DNA from: Planctomycetota bacterium
GTDB taxonomy: Bacteria; Planctomycetota; UBA11346
DNA: 64,000 nucleotides
Assembly (NCBI GenBank): GCA_014193115.1
Contig: BJHQ01000009.1
Location: 116,142 to 180,141 of the forward strand
Direction: 5' to 3'
Of the stretch, positions 47,702 to 55,820 are shown in pieces. Numbering within the stretch: position 1 is the first letter of the stretch; the number at the start of each line of letters is the position of its first letter. The notes beneath the pieces were generated by a model, which saw only the letters and a list, made by a program, of their open reading frames with translations, searched no databases and was not told the DNA's origin. The position numbers and the translations under genes were made by a program.

Positions 47702-48703
47702 ATGCCCCTGCCATTCGCCCACCTCGACCTTCCCACCGCCGAACAGCTGATCGCTGCCGCAGAACCGGTGGCAACCGCCATCGCCGCGGCAGCCGACCGG
47801 CCGGACGAGCCCTGGGCTCCGGGCAAGTGGACTCGGCGCCAGCTCGCCACCCACATCGCTGACACCGAATCAGCCATGCTCGACCGAGTGCGCCGGGTCC
47901 TGGCCGAGGACGCCCCGATGCTCGCCGACATCCCGGAGGACCTGTGGGCGGCCAACCTGCCGGCGCAGCGGGATCCGGTCGTGGCCGCCGGTCTGTTCCG
48001 AGCCTGCCGGCTGGCCCTGGCCGATCTGCTTCATGCCCTGCCCAATACCGACCTGGAACGTGTCGGCGTCCACAGCGCCTTTGGCCGGATGCGCCTGGCG
48101 GACATCCTCCGCCACTGCCATGGTCACGCCGAGCACCACGCCAGGCAGTTGAACGGCGTCCCGCTCCCGACGCCGGCTTATGCCGCTGCACCGAACCGCG
48201 TGCTGGCTAGGCACGCTGCGACGGTGTCCTGGACCAACCACGATCCAGCAGCTGGAACGCGGTATAGCCGGGTCCACCAATGGCAGTTCGATACCGGCAT
48301 CGTCATCCGGGCCTCGGCCTCGCCCCACGTCGTCCCCCTGCCGCTGTCCGCCGAGGACGCGGTCGATCCTGAGGAAGCCGTGGTCGCCGCGGCCGCAAGC
48401 TGCCACCTGCTCACCGTTTTGTGGCTGGCACAGAAAGCCGGTTTTTTTGCGCTGTCGTACACTGATCGGGCGTGGGGCGAACTGGTGGCGGACGTCGATG
48501 GCGGCCGGTCCTTGCACCGCATCGTTCTGCGCCCGAGCATCTCCTGGCATGGCCTGGCCCCAACTGCGCAGGAGCTGGCCGATCTCCACCACCAGGCTCA
48601 CCGCGAATGCTATATCGCCCGCAGTCTGCGCTGCCCGGTGATGGTCGAGGCCACGGCGCAGGTCGAGGCCACGGCGCAGGTCGAGGCCACGGAGCCAAGC
48701 TAG
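47702..48703 (+). CDS. DinB-like / OsmC-like fusion protein
   Basis: 333 residues. Residues 1-155 are a DinB-fold four-helix domain: WAPGKWTRRQLATHIADTE, then DILRHCHGHAEHHARQL, with the His residues of the metal site (ATHIADTE, HAEHHARQ). Residues about 170-315 are OsmC/Ohr-like: VVPLPLSAEDAVDPEEAVVAAAASCHLLTVLWLAQ with the first redox Cys, and HRECYIARSLRCPV with the second. DinB_2 proteins include thiol-dependent transferases and OsmC reduces hydroperoxides, so a single protein for thiol or peroxide detoxification is plausible. The C-terminus has an 18-base tandem repeat encoding VEATAQ. I do not know this fusion as a standard family. Confidence 0.8.
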   Translation: MPLPFAHLDLPTAEQLIAAAEPVATAIAAAADRPDEPWAPGKWTRRQLATHIADTESAMLDRVRRVLAEDAPMLADIPEDLWAANLPAQRDPVVAAGLFRACRLALADLLHALPNTDLERVGVHSAFGRMRLADILRHCHGHAEHHARQLNGVPLPTPAYAAAPNRVLARHAATVSWTNHDPAAGTRYSRVHQWQFDTGIVIRASASPHVVPLPLSAEDAVDPEEAVVAAAASCHLLTVLWLAQKAGFFALSYTDRAWGELVADVDGGRSLHRIVLRPSISWHGLAPTAQELADLHHQAHRECYIARSLRCPVMVEATAQVEATAQVEATEPS

Positions 48704-48938
48704 GCACGTCACAACCGCAAAGGTGCCGGTTTCCACAAGCTCCGGTGCCAAAGCCGGCAATGCGTCCAGAATGCTGCTACATATCGAACACCGTTCAACG
48801 CACCGGCCTTCGACAAAGTAAGTGATTGTCCCGGCAACCCGATCGATTCATCCGCTGGCATGTCCACGGATCGTCTATCTAGCCATGAGCAACCGCGGAC
48901 ACCAGCGTGGCAAATGCCCATGCACAGGCTGAGCTATC

Positions 48939-51680
48939 ATGAATAACATGCTGTGCAGGTCGCGATCCTCTCGTGCATTTCTTGCGATCCTCACCATCGC
49001 CTGGGTGATGATCTGGGGATCGCTGGGCGCCCCCGCAGCCGAACCGGTGGTCGATAACGCCCGCGACATCCGGTCTCTGCTCTCGGACCGCTGCTTCGCC
49101 TGCCATGGTCCGGATCCTTCGTCTCGTAAAGCCAATTTGCGGCTCGATACCCGTGAAGGCTTGCTCGGTGGTGGCGCTTCGGGTCGCCCGGCGGTGGTTC
49201 CAGGCAAACCGGATGACAGCGAATTGATCCGTCGCCTGGTGACCACCGATGCCGACGACCGCATGCCGCCGACCAGCGGGGTCACCTCCGTCAGCGCTGC
49301 CGAAATCGCCAGGTTGCGTGCCTGGATCAGCGCCGGCGCTCCGTGGACCGGACATTGGCTGTTCGAGCCACTGGCCGAACCAGCGGTGCCCTCCACGGGA
49401 AGAGATCCCTGGTGCCGCAATCCAATCGACGGTTTCGTCCTGAAACGGCTGCGTTCAGTCGGAACCGCACCCGCTGCCGATGCCGATCCGGTGGACCTGA
49501 TCCGGAGGGTGACCTTCGACCTGACCGGTCTGCCGCCGACCCCATCGGAGGTCGCTGCATTCCTTGCCGACCCATCGCCGCGCGCCTTCGCGTCCTGCGT
49601 CGACCGTTTGCTCGCTTCGCCGCGCTACGGCGAACGGATGGCTGCCATCTGGCTGGATCAGGTGCGCTACGGCGATTCGATCGGCTACCATTCCGACAAT
49701 CCGATGTCGGTGTCGCCCTACCGCGACTACGTGATCAGCGCGTTCAACCGCGACCTGCCCTTCGACCAGTTCACCATCGAGCAGCTCGCCGGCGACCTGC
49801 TTCCTGGTGCCACGTTGGAGAACCGCGTCGCATCTGCGTACAACATGCTGGTGCGCAGCACCGAAGAAGGTGGCGCCCAAGCAGGGGATTACGTGGCCCG
49901 CATGGCCGCTGACCGGGTGAGCAATGTCAGTTCGGTCTGGTTCGGCATGACCATGATGTGCGCCGAATGCCACGACCACAAATACGATCCCATCACTCAG
50001 GCCGATTTCTATCATCTGGCAGCATTCTTTGCCGATATCAGCGAGAAACCTCTCGGCCGGCGCGATGGCGCCATCACCGTGCCGACCAGCGCCATCACCG
50101 CTGAAGTGGCCAGGCTTGAAGCGCTGCTCGAACCGCTTCGACGCCAACGCGACCGGGATGATCCGAACCTCGACCTCAGCCAACAGGAATGGGAAAGAAC
50201 CCGTCTGAGTGAATTGGAGGCAGCGGAGGCAACCGCCAAGGCCGAGGCCGAGGCGGAAGCAAAGTCCAAAGCCGAAGCCGCCGCGGCCGAGGCGGCGGCA
50301 AAAGCTGAGGCCGAAGCCAAGCTCGAAGGCTCCAGCACGACCAAGGGAAAGCCGGACGTCGATCAGCCCAAGTCGGCGGGGACACCAGCCGCCACCAAGC
50401 CTGCAAAGGACGCAAAGAAAAAACCGCCGAACAAACCCAGCGACGAAGAGGTCCGCCTGGCAGCGGCGCTGCGCACGGTTCCGGGCAGCCGAACCCAAGA
50501 ACAGACCGCCTTGCTCAGACGCCGCTGGCGGGCGATCGCACCGGCCCTGGCCGATGTCAACCGCCAGATCGCCGAACATGAAGCTTCGTTGAAAAATACT
50601 TCCGGCCAGTCACCGCAATGCCTGGTCGCCAAGTCAGGTCCCGCGCGGACCGTCCGTTTGCTGCCCCGCGGCAACTGGCAGGACGAGAGCGGACCGGTGA
50701 TGGAACCGGCCGTGCCAGCAGTGCTTGGAAAAGTGGTGGCGGAAAAGCGTCCGACCCGACTTGATCTCGCCCGCTGGCTGACCAGCCAGGACAACCCGGT
50801 GACCCCACGGGTCGCGGTGAACCGCTGGTGGCGGCTGTGTTTCGGCCACGGTCTCAGCCGGCGCATGGAGGATCTCGGCACCCAAGGCGAGCTGCCGACC
50901 CATCCCGAGCTGCTCGACTGGCTGGCCTGGCGCTACCGGACCGATGGCTGGAAGACCAAGGCGTTGCTCAAACTGATGGTGACGTCGCGTGCCTATGCCA
51001 TGGCATCGCTGGCCGATCCGGTCTTGGCCAAGCAGGATCCCGACAACCGCTGGTACGCGCGCCAATCGCGCATCCCGCTAGAGGCCGAAATGGTCCGCGA
51101 CGCAGCGCTTTCCATCGGCGGTCTGCTGGTCGAGCGGATCGGCGGTCCAAGCGTCTTCCCGTTCCAGCCCGAGGGCTTTTGGAACCAGCTGAATTTTCCA
51201 GCGAGAACCTGGCCGACCAGCAAGGGCGACGATCTGTGGAGACGCTCACTCTATACTCACGTCCAACGTTCGGTGCCGCATCCGCTGATGTCCGCGTTCG
51301 ACGCGCCGAGCCGTGAACAGTGCACCGCTGCCCGCAGCCGGACGAACAGTCCACAGCAGGCCCTGGTGCTGCTCAACGAACCAGGATTCGTCGCGGCGGC
51401 TCGCGGCCTGGCCAAACGGATCCTCGCCGACCCCGGCGGTGATCCTGAACGACTGGCGACGGCATGGCAGCTGGCCTTATCACGCAATCCGACCGCACCT
51501 GAGCAGCGAATCGCCCTCGACCTGCTCGCCCGGCAGCGTCACGCCTTCACCGCCGATCCCGCTGCGGCGAAAGCCATGGCCAGCACGGTTGGCGATCCTT
51601 CAGCCACCGCCGAGACCGCCGCTTGGACTGCTGTCGCCCGGACCGTGCTCAACCTGCATGCCACCGTCACCCGCTATTGA
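48939..51680 (+). CDS. Planctomycete-type cytochrome protein (PSCyt1-PSCyt2/DUF1549-PSD1/DUF1553)
   Basis: 913 residues, exported (signal peptide LAILTIAWVMIWGSLGAPAA). Residues 45-115 are PSCyt1 with the haem motif CFACHGPDPSSRKANLRLD. DUF1549/PSCyt2 spans about 155-370 (PIDGFVLKRLRS, VTFDLTGLPPTPSEV, MMCAECHDHKYDP with a second CxxCH). A charged Ala/Glu/Lys coiled coil fills about 405-495. DUF1553/PSD1 spans about 595-900 (RLDLARWLTSQDNPVTPRV, FGHGLSRRMEDLGTQGELPTHPELLDWLA, SFDAPSREQ-like FDAPSREQCTAARSRTNSPQQAL). It is translated just ahead of a DUF1501 partner, the standard pair of this phylum. Role is unknown; a cell-surface polysaccharide or electron-transfer function has been proposed. 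Confidence 0.95.
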   Translation: MNNMLCRSRSSRAFLAILTIAWVMIWGSLGAPAAEPVVDNARDIRSLLSDRCFACHGPDPSSRKANLRLDTREGLLGGGASGRPAVVPGKPDDSELIRRLVTTDADDRMPPTSGVTSVSAAEIARLRAWISAGAPWTGHWLFEPLAEPAVPSTGRDPWCRNPIDGFVLKRLRSVGTAPAADADPVDLIRRVTFDLTGLPPTPSEVAAFLADPSPRAFASCVDRLLASPRYGERMAAIWLDQVRYGDSIGYHSDNPMSVSPYRDYVISAFNRDLPFDQFTIEQLAGDLLPGATLENRVASAYNMLVRSTEEGGAQAGDYVARMAADRVSNVSSVWFGMTMMCAECHDHKYDPITQADFYHLAAFFADISEKPLGRRDGAITVPTSAITAEVARLEALLEPLRRQRDRDDPNLDLSQQEWERTRLSELEAAEATAKAEAEAEAKSKAEAAAAEAAAKAEAEAKLEGSSTTKGKPDVDQPKSAGTPAATKPAKDAKKKPPNKPSDEEVRLAAALRTVPGSRTQEQTALLRRRWRAIAPALADVNRQIAEHEASLKNTSGQSPQCLVAKSGPARTVRLLPRGNWQDESGPVMEPAVPAVLGKVVAEKRPTRLDLARWLTSQDNPVTPRVAVNRWWRLCFGHGLSRRMEDLGTQGELPTHPELLDWLAWRYRTDGWKTKALLKLMVTSRAYAMASLADPVLAKQDPDNRWYARQSRIPLEAEMVRDAALSIGGLLVERIGGPSVFPFQPEGFWNQLNFPARTWPTSKGDDLWRRSLYTHVQRSVPHPLMSAFDAPSREQCTAARSRTNSPQQALVLLNEPGFVAAARGLAKRILADPGGDPERLATAWQLALSRNPTAPEQRIALDLLARQRHAFTADPAAAKAMASTVGDPSATAETAAWTAVARTVLNLHATVTRY

Positions 51681-51690
51681 GGTTTTCTCC

Positions 51691-53094
51691 ATGATCCTCG
51701 ATCCTAGCCAGCGGTCCTTGCTCAGCCGACGCGCCCTGCTCGCCCGCGGGGCCTGCGGTCTAGGCGCACTCGCCGCCAGCAGCCTGCTCGGCCATGCCGA
51801 CGAACCGGCCCATGGCGCGATCCCGGTGCTGCACCACCCGGCCAAGGCCAAACGGGTGATCTTTCTGGTCATGTCCGGCGGCCCGAGCCAACTCGAGCTG
51901 TTCGACCACAAGCCGATGCTGGAACAGCACGCAGGAAAACCCTTGCCGGATTCCATCATCAAGGGCCAGCAGGTCGCCCAGGGCAAACTGAATGCCGGTG
52001 CCATGCCCTGCCAGTTCCCGTTCCAATTGCGTGGCAAATCCGGCCAATCGATCTCTGACATCCTGCCCAACATCGCCGGCATCGCCGACGACATCTGCAT
52101 CGTGCGCTCGATGCAGACCACGGCGATCAATCATGATCCGGCCCAGACGGTGATGAACACCGGATCGACCCTCAGCGGTCGACCGGCCTGGGGGTCGTGG
52201 ACCTGGTATGGTCTGGGCAATCCCGCCCAGGACCTGCCTGGATTCGTGGTGCTGATCTCTGCAAAAGGTGGCCAGCAGCAGCCGGTTTCAAACCGTCAAT
52301 GGCATAGCGGTTTCCTGCCCAGCAGGTTCCAAGGAGTCCACCTGCGCCATTCTGGCGACCCCGTTAGCTACCTGCGTCCGCCCGAGGGCATCGATGCCGG
52401 TCGCCAGCGCGAGACCATCGATGCCATCGCCGCCCTCGACCTGGCCAATCCATCGGCGCTGAACGATCCATCGGTCGCTGAACGTCTGGCCCAGTATGAG
52501 ATGGCCTTTCGCATGCAGACCAGCGTTCCGGACCTGGCAGCGGTTGATAAGGAACCGGAAGAAATCCGCAAATTGTATGGACTGGAACGGGATACCGGTG
52601 GTTTCGCCCGCTGCTGCCTGATCGCCCGCCGCCTGGCTGAACGCGGAGTTCCCTTCATCCAGGTCTATCATCGCGACTGGGACCACCACGGCGGAGTGAA
52701 GAACGGCGTCAAAGAAACCGCGGAAGCCTGCGACCAGGCCAGCGCCGCGCTGATCATCGACCTCAAGCGCCGCGGACTGCTCGACGATACCATCGTGGTC
52801 TGGGGCGGCGAATTCGGCCGCACTCCCTTCGCCCAAGGCGATGGCCGCGACCACCACATGAAGGGCTACTCCATGTGGCTCGCCGGCGGCGGTATCCGCG
52901 GGGGAACCTCGTATGGGGCCACGGACGATTTCGGTTACCACGCGGTCACCGACGTGGTCAGCATCCACGACCTCCACGCCACGATCCTGCACCAGATGGG
53001 CGTCGATCACCGACGCCTGACCGTCCGCCATCAGGGCCGCGACCATCGTCTGACCGATGTCCACGGCCAGATCGTGCGCGGCATCCTCGCCTGA
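51691..53094 (+). CDS. DUF1501 family exported protein
   Basis: 467 residues. A Tat-like signal is present (SLLSRRALLARGACGLGALAAS). The body follows the alkaline-phosphatase/sulfatase-like fold of DUF1501: KRVIFLVMSGGPSQLELFDHKP, ICIVRSMQTTAINHDPA, VPFIQVYHRDWDHHGG and TIVVWGGEFGRTPFAQ with the metal-binding Asp/His set, ending with a HDLHATILHQMGVDH motif. It is 10 bases after the cytochrome gene with GAGG before the ATG, so the two are co-translated. The two proteins are almost always encoded together in planctomycetes and presumably form a periplasmic complex. Confidence 0.95.
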   Translation: MILDPSQRSLLSRRALLARGACGLGALAASSLLGHADEPAHGAIPVLHHPAKAKRVIFLVMSGGPSQLELFDHKPMLEQHAGKPLPDSIIKGQQVAQGKLNAGAMPCQFPFQLRGKSGQSISDILPNIAGIADDICIVRSMQTTAINHDPAQTVMNTGSTLSGRPAWGSWTWYGLGNPAQDLPGFVVLISAKGGQQQPVSNRQWHSGFLPSRFQGVHLRHSGDPVSYLRPPEGIDAGRQRETIDAIAALDLANPSALNDPSVAERLAQYEMAFRMQTSVPDLAAVDKEPEEIRKLYGLERDTGGFARCCLIARRLAERGVPFIQVYHRDWDHHGGVKNGVKETAEACDQASAALIIDLKRRGLLDDTIVVWGGEFGRTPFAQGDGRDHHMKGYSMWLAGGGIRGGTSYGATDDFGYHAVTDVVSIHDLHATILHQMGVDHRRLTVRHQGRDHRLTDVHGQIVRGILA

Positions 53095-53107
53095 ACCGAC
53101 TGCGACT

Positions 53108-54130
53108 ATGCATTATTCCCTTGCCATTCTCCTCCTGCTCGCCTCAGGACTCACCCTGTTGCGGTCGGCAGAACCGTCGGCCACGGCTGCCGACGCGGTG
53201 CTTCCCGGCGACGTACTGCTTGGCTCCGGGACCCATCGTTACCGCTGGGTCCACGACTGGATCAAACTGCCGCCGAGCATGTCCCTGGCCAGCACCCACG
53301 GCGGCGTGGCGGTCGACAAGACCGACCGCATCTACATCAGCACCGAGAACGACAACGCCGTGATCGTGCTCAACCCCGATGGCACGGTGGTGACTTCATG
53401 GGGCAAGCCGTTCAAAGGCGGGACCCACGATCTGTGCATCGTCGAGGACAACGGCCGCGAAGTGATCTGGCTGACCCACACGGCCCGAGGCGAAGCCATC
53501 AAATGCACCCTGGCCGGTGAAGTGCTGCTCACCATCGGCTGGCCAGAGGCCTCTGGCGTCTACAAGAATGCCAAGGAATACAAACCAACGTCGACGGCGA
53601 TCGCTCCGAATGGCGATGTCTATGTCGCCGATGGTTATGGCAAGAATTACGTCCACCGCTTCACCGCAGCCGGATCCTATGTCAGTTCCTGGAACGGCTC
53701 GGCCAGACCGGGCGGACAATTCAAGACGCCGCATGGCATCGGCATCGACCGCCGCGGACCGGAACCGCGGGTGGTGGTGGTCGATCGGGTCAACAGCCGC
53801 TTGCAGTATTTCACCCTCGAAGGCGCCTATGTCAGTGAAGTCCCAGGCTTCCGGCTCCCCTGCAAAGCTGTCTTCCGAGGCGATGATCTGGTGGTACCCG
53901 ACCTGAAGGGCCGAGTCACCATCCTCGGCCGGGAAAACCAGGTGATTTGCCAGCTCGGAGACAACCCCGACGAGAAGAAACGCGCCAACTTCGGAGTGCC
54001 ACCTGAGCAGTTCAAAGACGGCGAGTTCACCGCTCCGCACGGCGCCGCCTGGGATTCTCAAGGGAATCTCTACGTCGAAGACTGGAACCGCAGCGGCCGG
54101 GTATCGAAGCTGGAGCGGATCAAATACTGA
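53108..54130 (+). CDS. Exported NHL-repeat protein
   Basis: 340 residues. Signal peptide MHYSLAILLLLASGLTLLRSA. Several NHL beta-propeller blades follow: GGVAVDKTDRIYISTENDNAVIVLNPDG, AIAPNGDVYVADGYGKNYVHRF, HGIGIDRRGPEPRVVVVDRVNSRLQYF, HGAAWDSQGNLYVEDWNRSG (each shown in part), each with the D-x-x-G...V.D..n..v pattern. It is 13 bases after the DUF1501 gene and completes a three-gene operon. The propeller is probably a periplasmic binding or sugar-lactonase-like partner of the cytochrome/DUF1501 pair. Confidence 0.85.
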   Translation: MHYSLAILLLLASGLTLLRSAEPSATAADAVLPGDVLLGSGTHRYRWVHDWIKLPPSMSLASTHGGVAVDKTDRIYISTENDNAVIVLNPDGTVVTSWGKPFKGGTHDLCIVEDNGREVIWLTHTARGEAIKCTLAGEVLLTIGWPEASGVYKNAKEYKPTSTAIAPNGDVYVADGYGKNYVHRFTAAGSYVSSWNGSARPGGQFKTPHGIGIDRRGPEPRVVVVDRVNSRLQYFTLEGAYVSEVPGFRLPCKAVFRGDDLVVPDLKGRVTILGRENQVICQLGDNPDEKKRANFGVPPEQFKDGEFTAPHGAAWDSQGNLYVEDWNRSGRVSKLERIKY

Positions 54131-54317
54131 ATTACCGGTGCGCCGTCCGATGATTGTTTACGGTGCAATGCATCCTTGACCACTGGCCGTTCATCAGCGC
54201 ATCCGCTTCCTGAGCCAATGACATGGACGTATGGGGGAACGGATCGGATTCAACACGGTGCGCCAACAAGGCCAAGGACAGAGAGCATATCAGGAATACG
54301 TCTCGTTTATTCACACA

Positions 54318-55790
54318 TCACACGAGGATCTCCTCCAAGGGTCCTGGTTGCTCAGCTTTGCGAAGGTGATCGGCCAGGTTGAAGTAATCGTTGTTCTGGC
54401 CGCAGGCCCGCAGCAGGGTGGTGTAGAACGCATTGATGGAACGTTTCTTGGCGTATTGAACCTGCTTGTAATCCTTCTTCTGTTCCAGGGCGAGATTGAT
54501 CCCCAAGCGGAGCGATTTCTCATCGATCGACTCATTCGCCCGATGCAACTTATCGTACTCGCTCGTTTCAGCCGAACCGGCCAAAACCATTCTGGACGGA
54601 TCGACGGGGTAATGAATGTAGCGCCCAGTCTTGATGGTATTGCCCAGATTCCCGAGCAACAGGAATGGCCAACGGTATCCGGAGGAATGATGGGCCTCAG
54701 CGGAGTCGCTGGTGTAGACGATGAGCGTATGGTCCATCATGGTTCCGTCACCTTCCGGAACAGCTTCCAGGGATTTCATCATCCGTGCCAGCAATTCCAT
54801 GTTGAAACGCCGCAGCACATGCCACTCTTCATTGTCTACCTGATCGGTGTGGCCGAAGGCATGTCCCATCGTCTTGATTCCGAGACCGGTCCAGGAACCG
54901 CCAGTTCGGCAGGTGCCAGCAGACAAGGTGACCACGTTGGTCACCCCAGCCTTCAGTGCTGCGAGCGCGAAGTCGACATGTGCCTCCCAGCTCTGCGTTT
55001 CATTTTTCGGTTTAGTAAACCGATCGTCGAGCACCAAAGCATACTTCTTGAGCCTATCGCTGATCGAGAGCAGGCGTTTCCGACGGGCGATGGTTTCATT
55101 GATGCCTTCCACGAATGGATCGATTTTATCATGCTCCGAGCCCGGCAGAATCCGGGCGAATGCCTGCGATTCGGATGCAAGCATGTCATACATGTCGGAG
55201 TCGATGTCGAATTGTTTCCGTGCCGCATCAGCGGCAGCAATGCCGAACACACTATTATAGGCACTCAGCGGGTTGGTAAACATGGGCAAGGGCCTGCCTT
55301 TTCCTGTCGCCGAGGAACCGACGTCCAGGAATCCTCTTCCATTCTCAAGGGAGAGCGCCAGAACCGGAATGATTCCAGGCAGCAGCTTGCTCAAGGCGAC
55401 GTCGATGGTTTCCGCGAGCGGCGAAGGTCCCTTGGGATATCCACCCAAGCATCCATAAGGTGAACCGTGGCCAGGAACCACATGCCCACCGTTGAGTCCG
55501 TGGATGATGGTCAGCTGGTTCTTAAATGGATTCAGCGGCTCCAGATAGATCGGCAAGGTGAGATCCTTGAGCGATACATTTTCGACCACGTCATGTTGAT
55601 TGAAATAGGGTATTTCCAGTGGTTTTGCATGGCGTGGATCGAATCCATGATTCTGCAGGAAGAAGATGATGCGTTTGGGGTTCCGGCCAGCAGCAGGCGG
55701 GTCGGCGGCATCCAGGAAACCGGGCAGTGCCAGGGATCCCGCTGCGCCAAGGGTCAAGCCTTGCATGAATTTCCTGCGGGTGATGTCCAT
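54318..55790 (-). CDS. DUF1552 family Tat-exported protein
   Basis: 490 residues with a twin-arginine signal (MDITRRKFMQGLTLGAAG) and GGAG eleven bases before the ATG. The body shows the DUF1552 order: KRIIFFLQNHGFDPRH, LTIIHGLNGGHVVPGHG, SPLAETIDVALS, and the late motif HTLIVYTSDSAEAHHSSG. The fold is related to DUF1501/sulfatase-like hydrolases. It is the last gene of the unit FGE-HEAT protein, DUF1592 cytochrome, DUF1552, with 30 bases to the preceding gene. DUF1552 and DUF1592 proteins are regular partners in planctomycetes and verrucomicrobia. Confidence 0.94.
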   Translation of the reverse strand: MDITRRKFMQGLTLGAAGSLALPGFLDAADPPAAGRNPKRIIFFLQNHGFDPRHAKPLEIPYFNQHDVVENVSLKDLTLPIYLEPLNPFKNQLTIIHGLNGGHVVPGHGSPYGCLGGYPKGPSPLAETIDVALSKLLPGIIPVLALSLENGRGFLDVGSSATGKGRPLPMFTNPLSAYNSVFGIAAADAARKQFDIDSDMYDMLASESQAFARILPGSEHDKIDPFVEGINETIARRKRLLSISDRLKKYALVLDDRFTKPKNETQSWEAHVDFALAALKAGVTNVVTLSAGTCRTGGSWTGLGIKTMGHAFGHTDQVDNEEWHVLRRFNMELLARMMKSLEAVPEGDGTMMDHTLIVYTSDSAEAHHSSGYRWPFLLLGNLGNTIKTGRYIHYPVDPSRMVLAGSAETSEYDKLHRANESIDEKSLRLGINLALEQKKDYKQVQYAKKRSINAFYTTLLRACGQNNDYFNLADHLRKAEQPGPLEEILV

Positions 55791-55820
55791 GGCGGAATTG
55801 CTCCAGGTTGGACCGGACGG

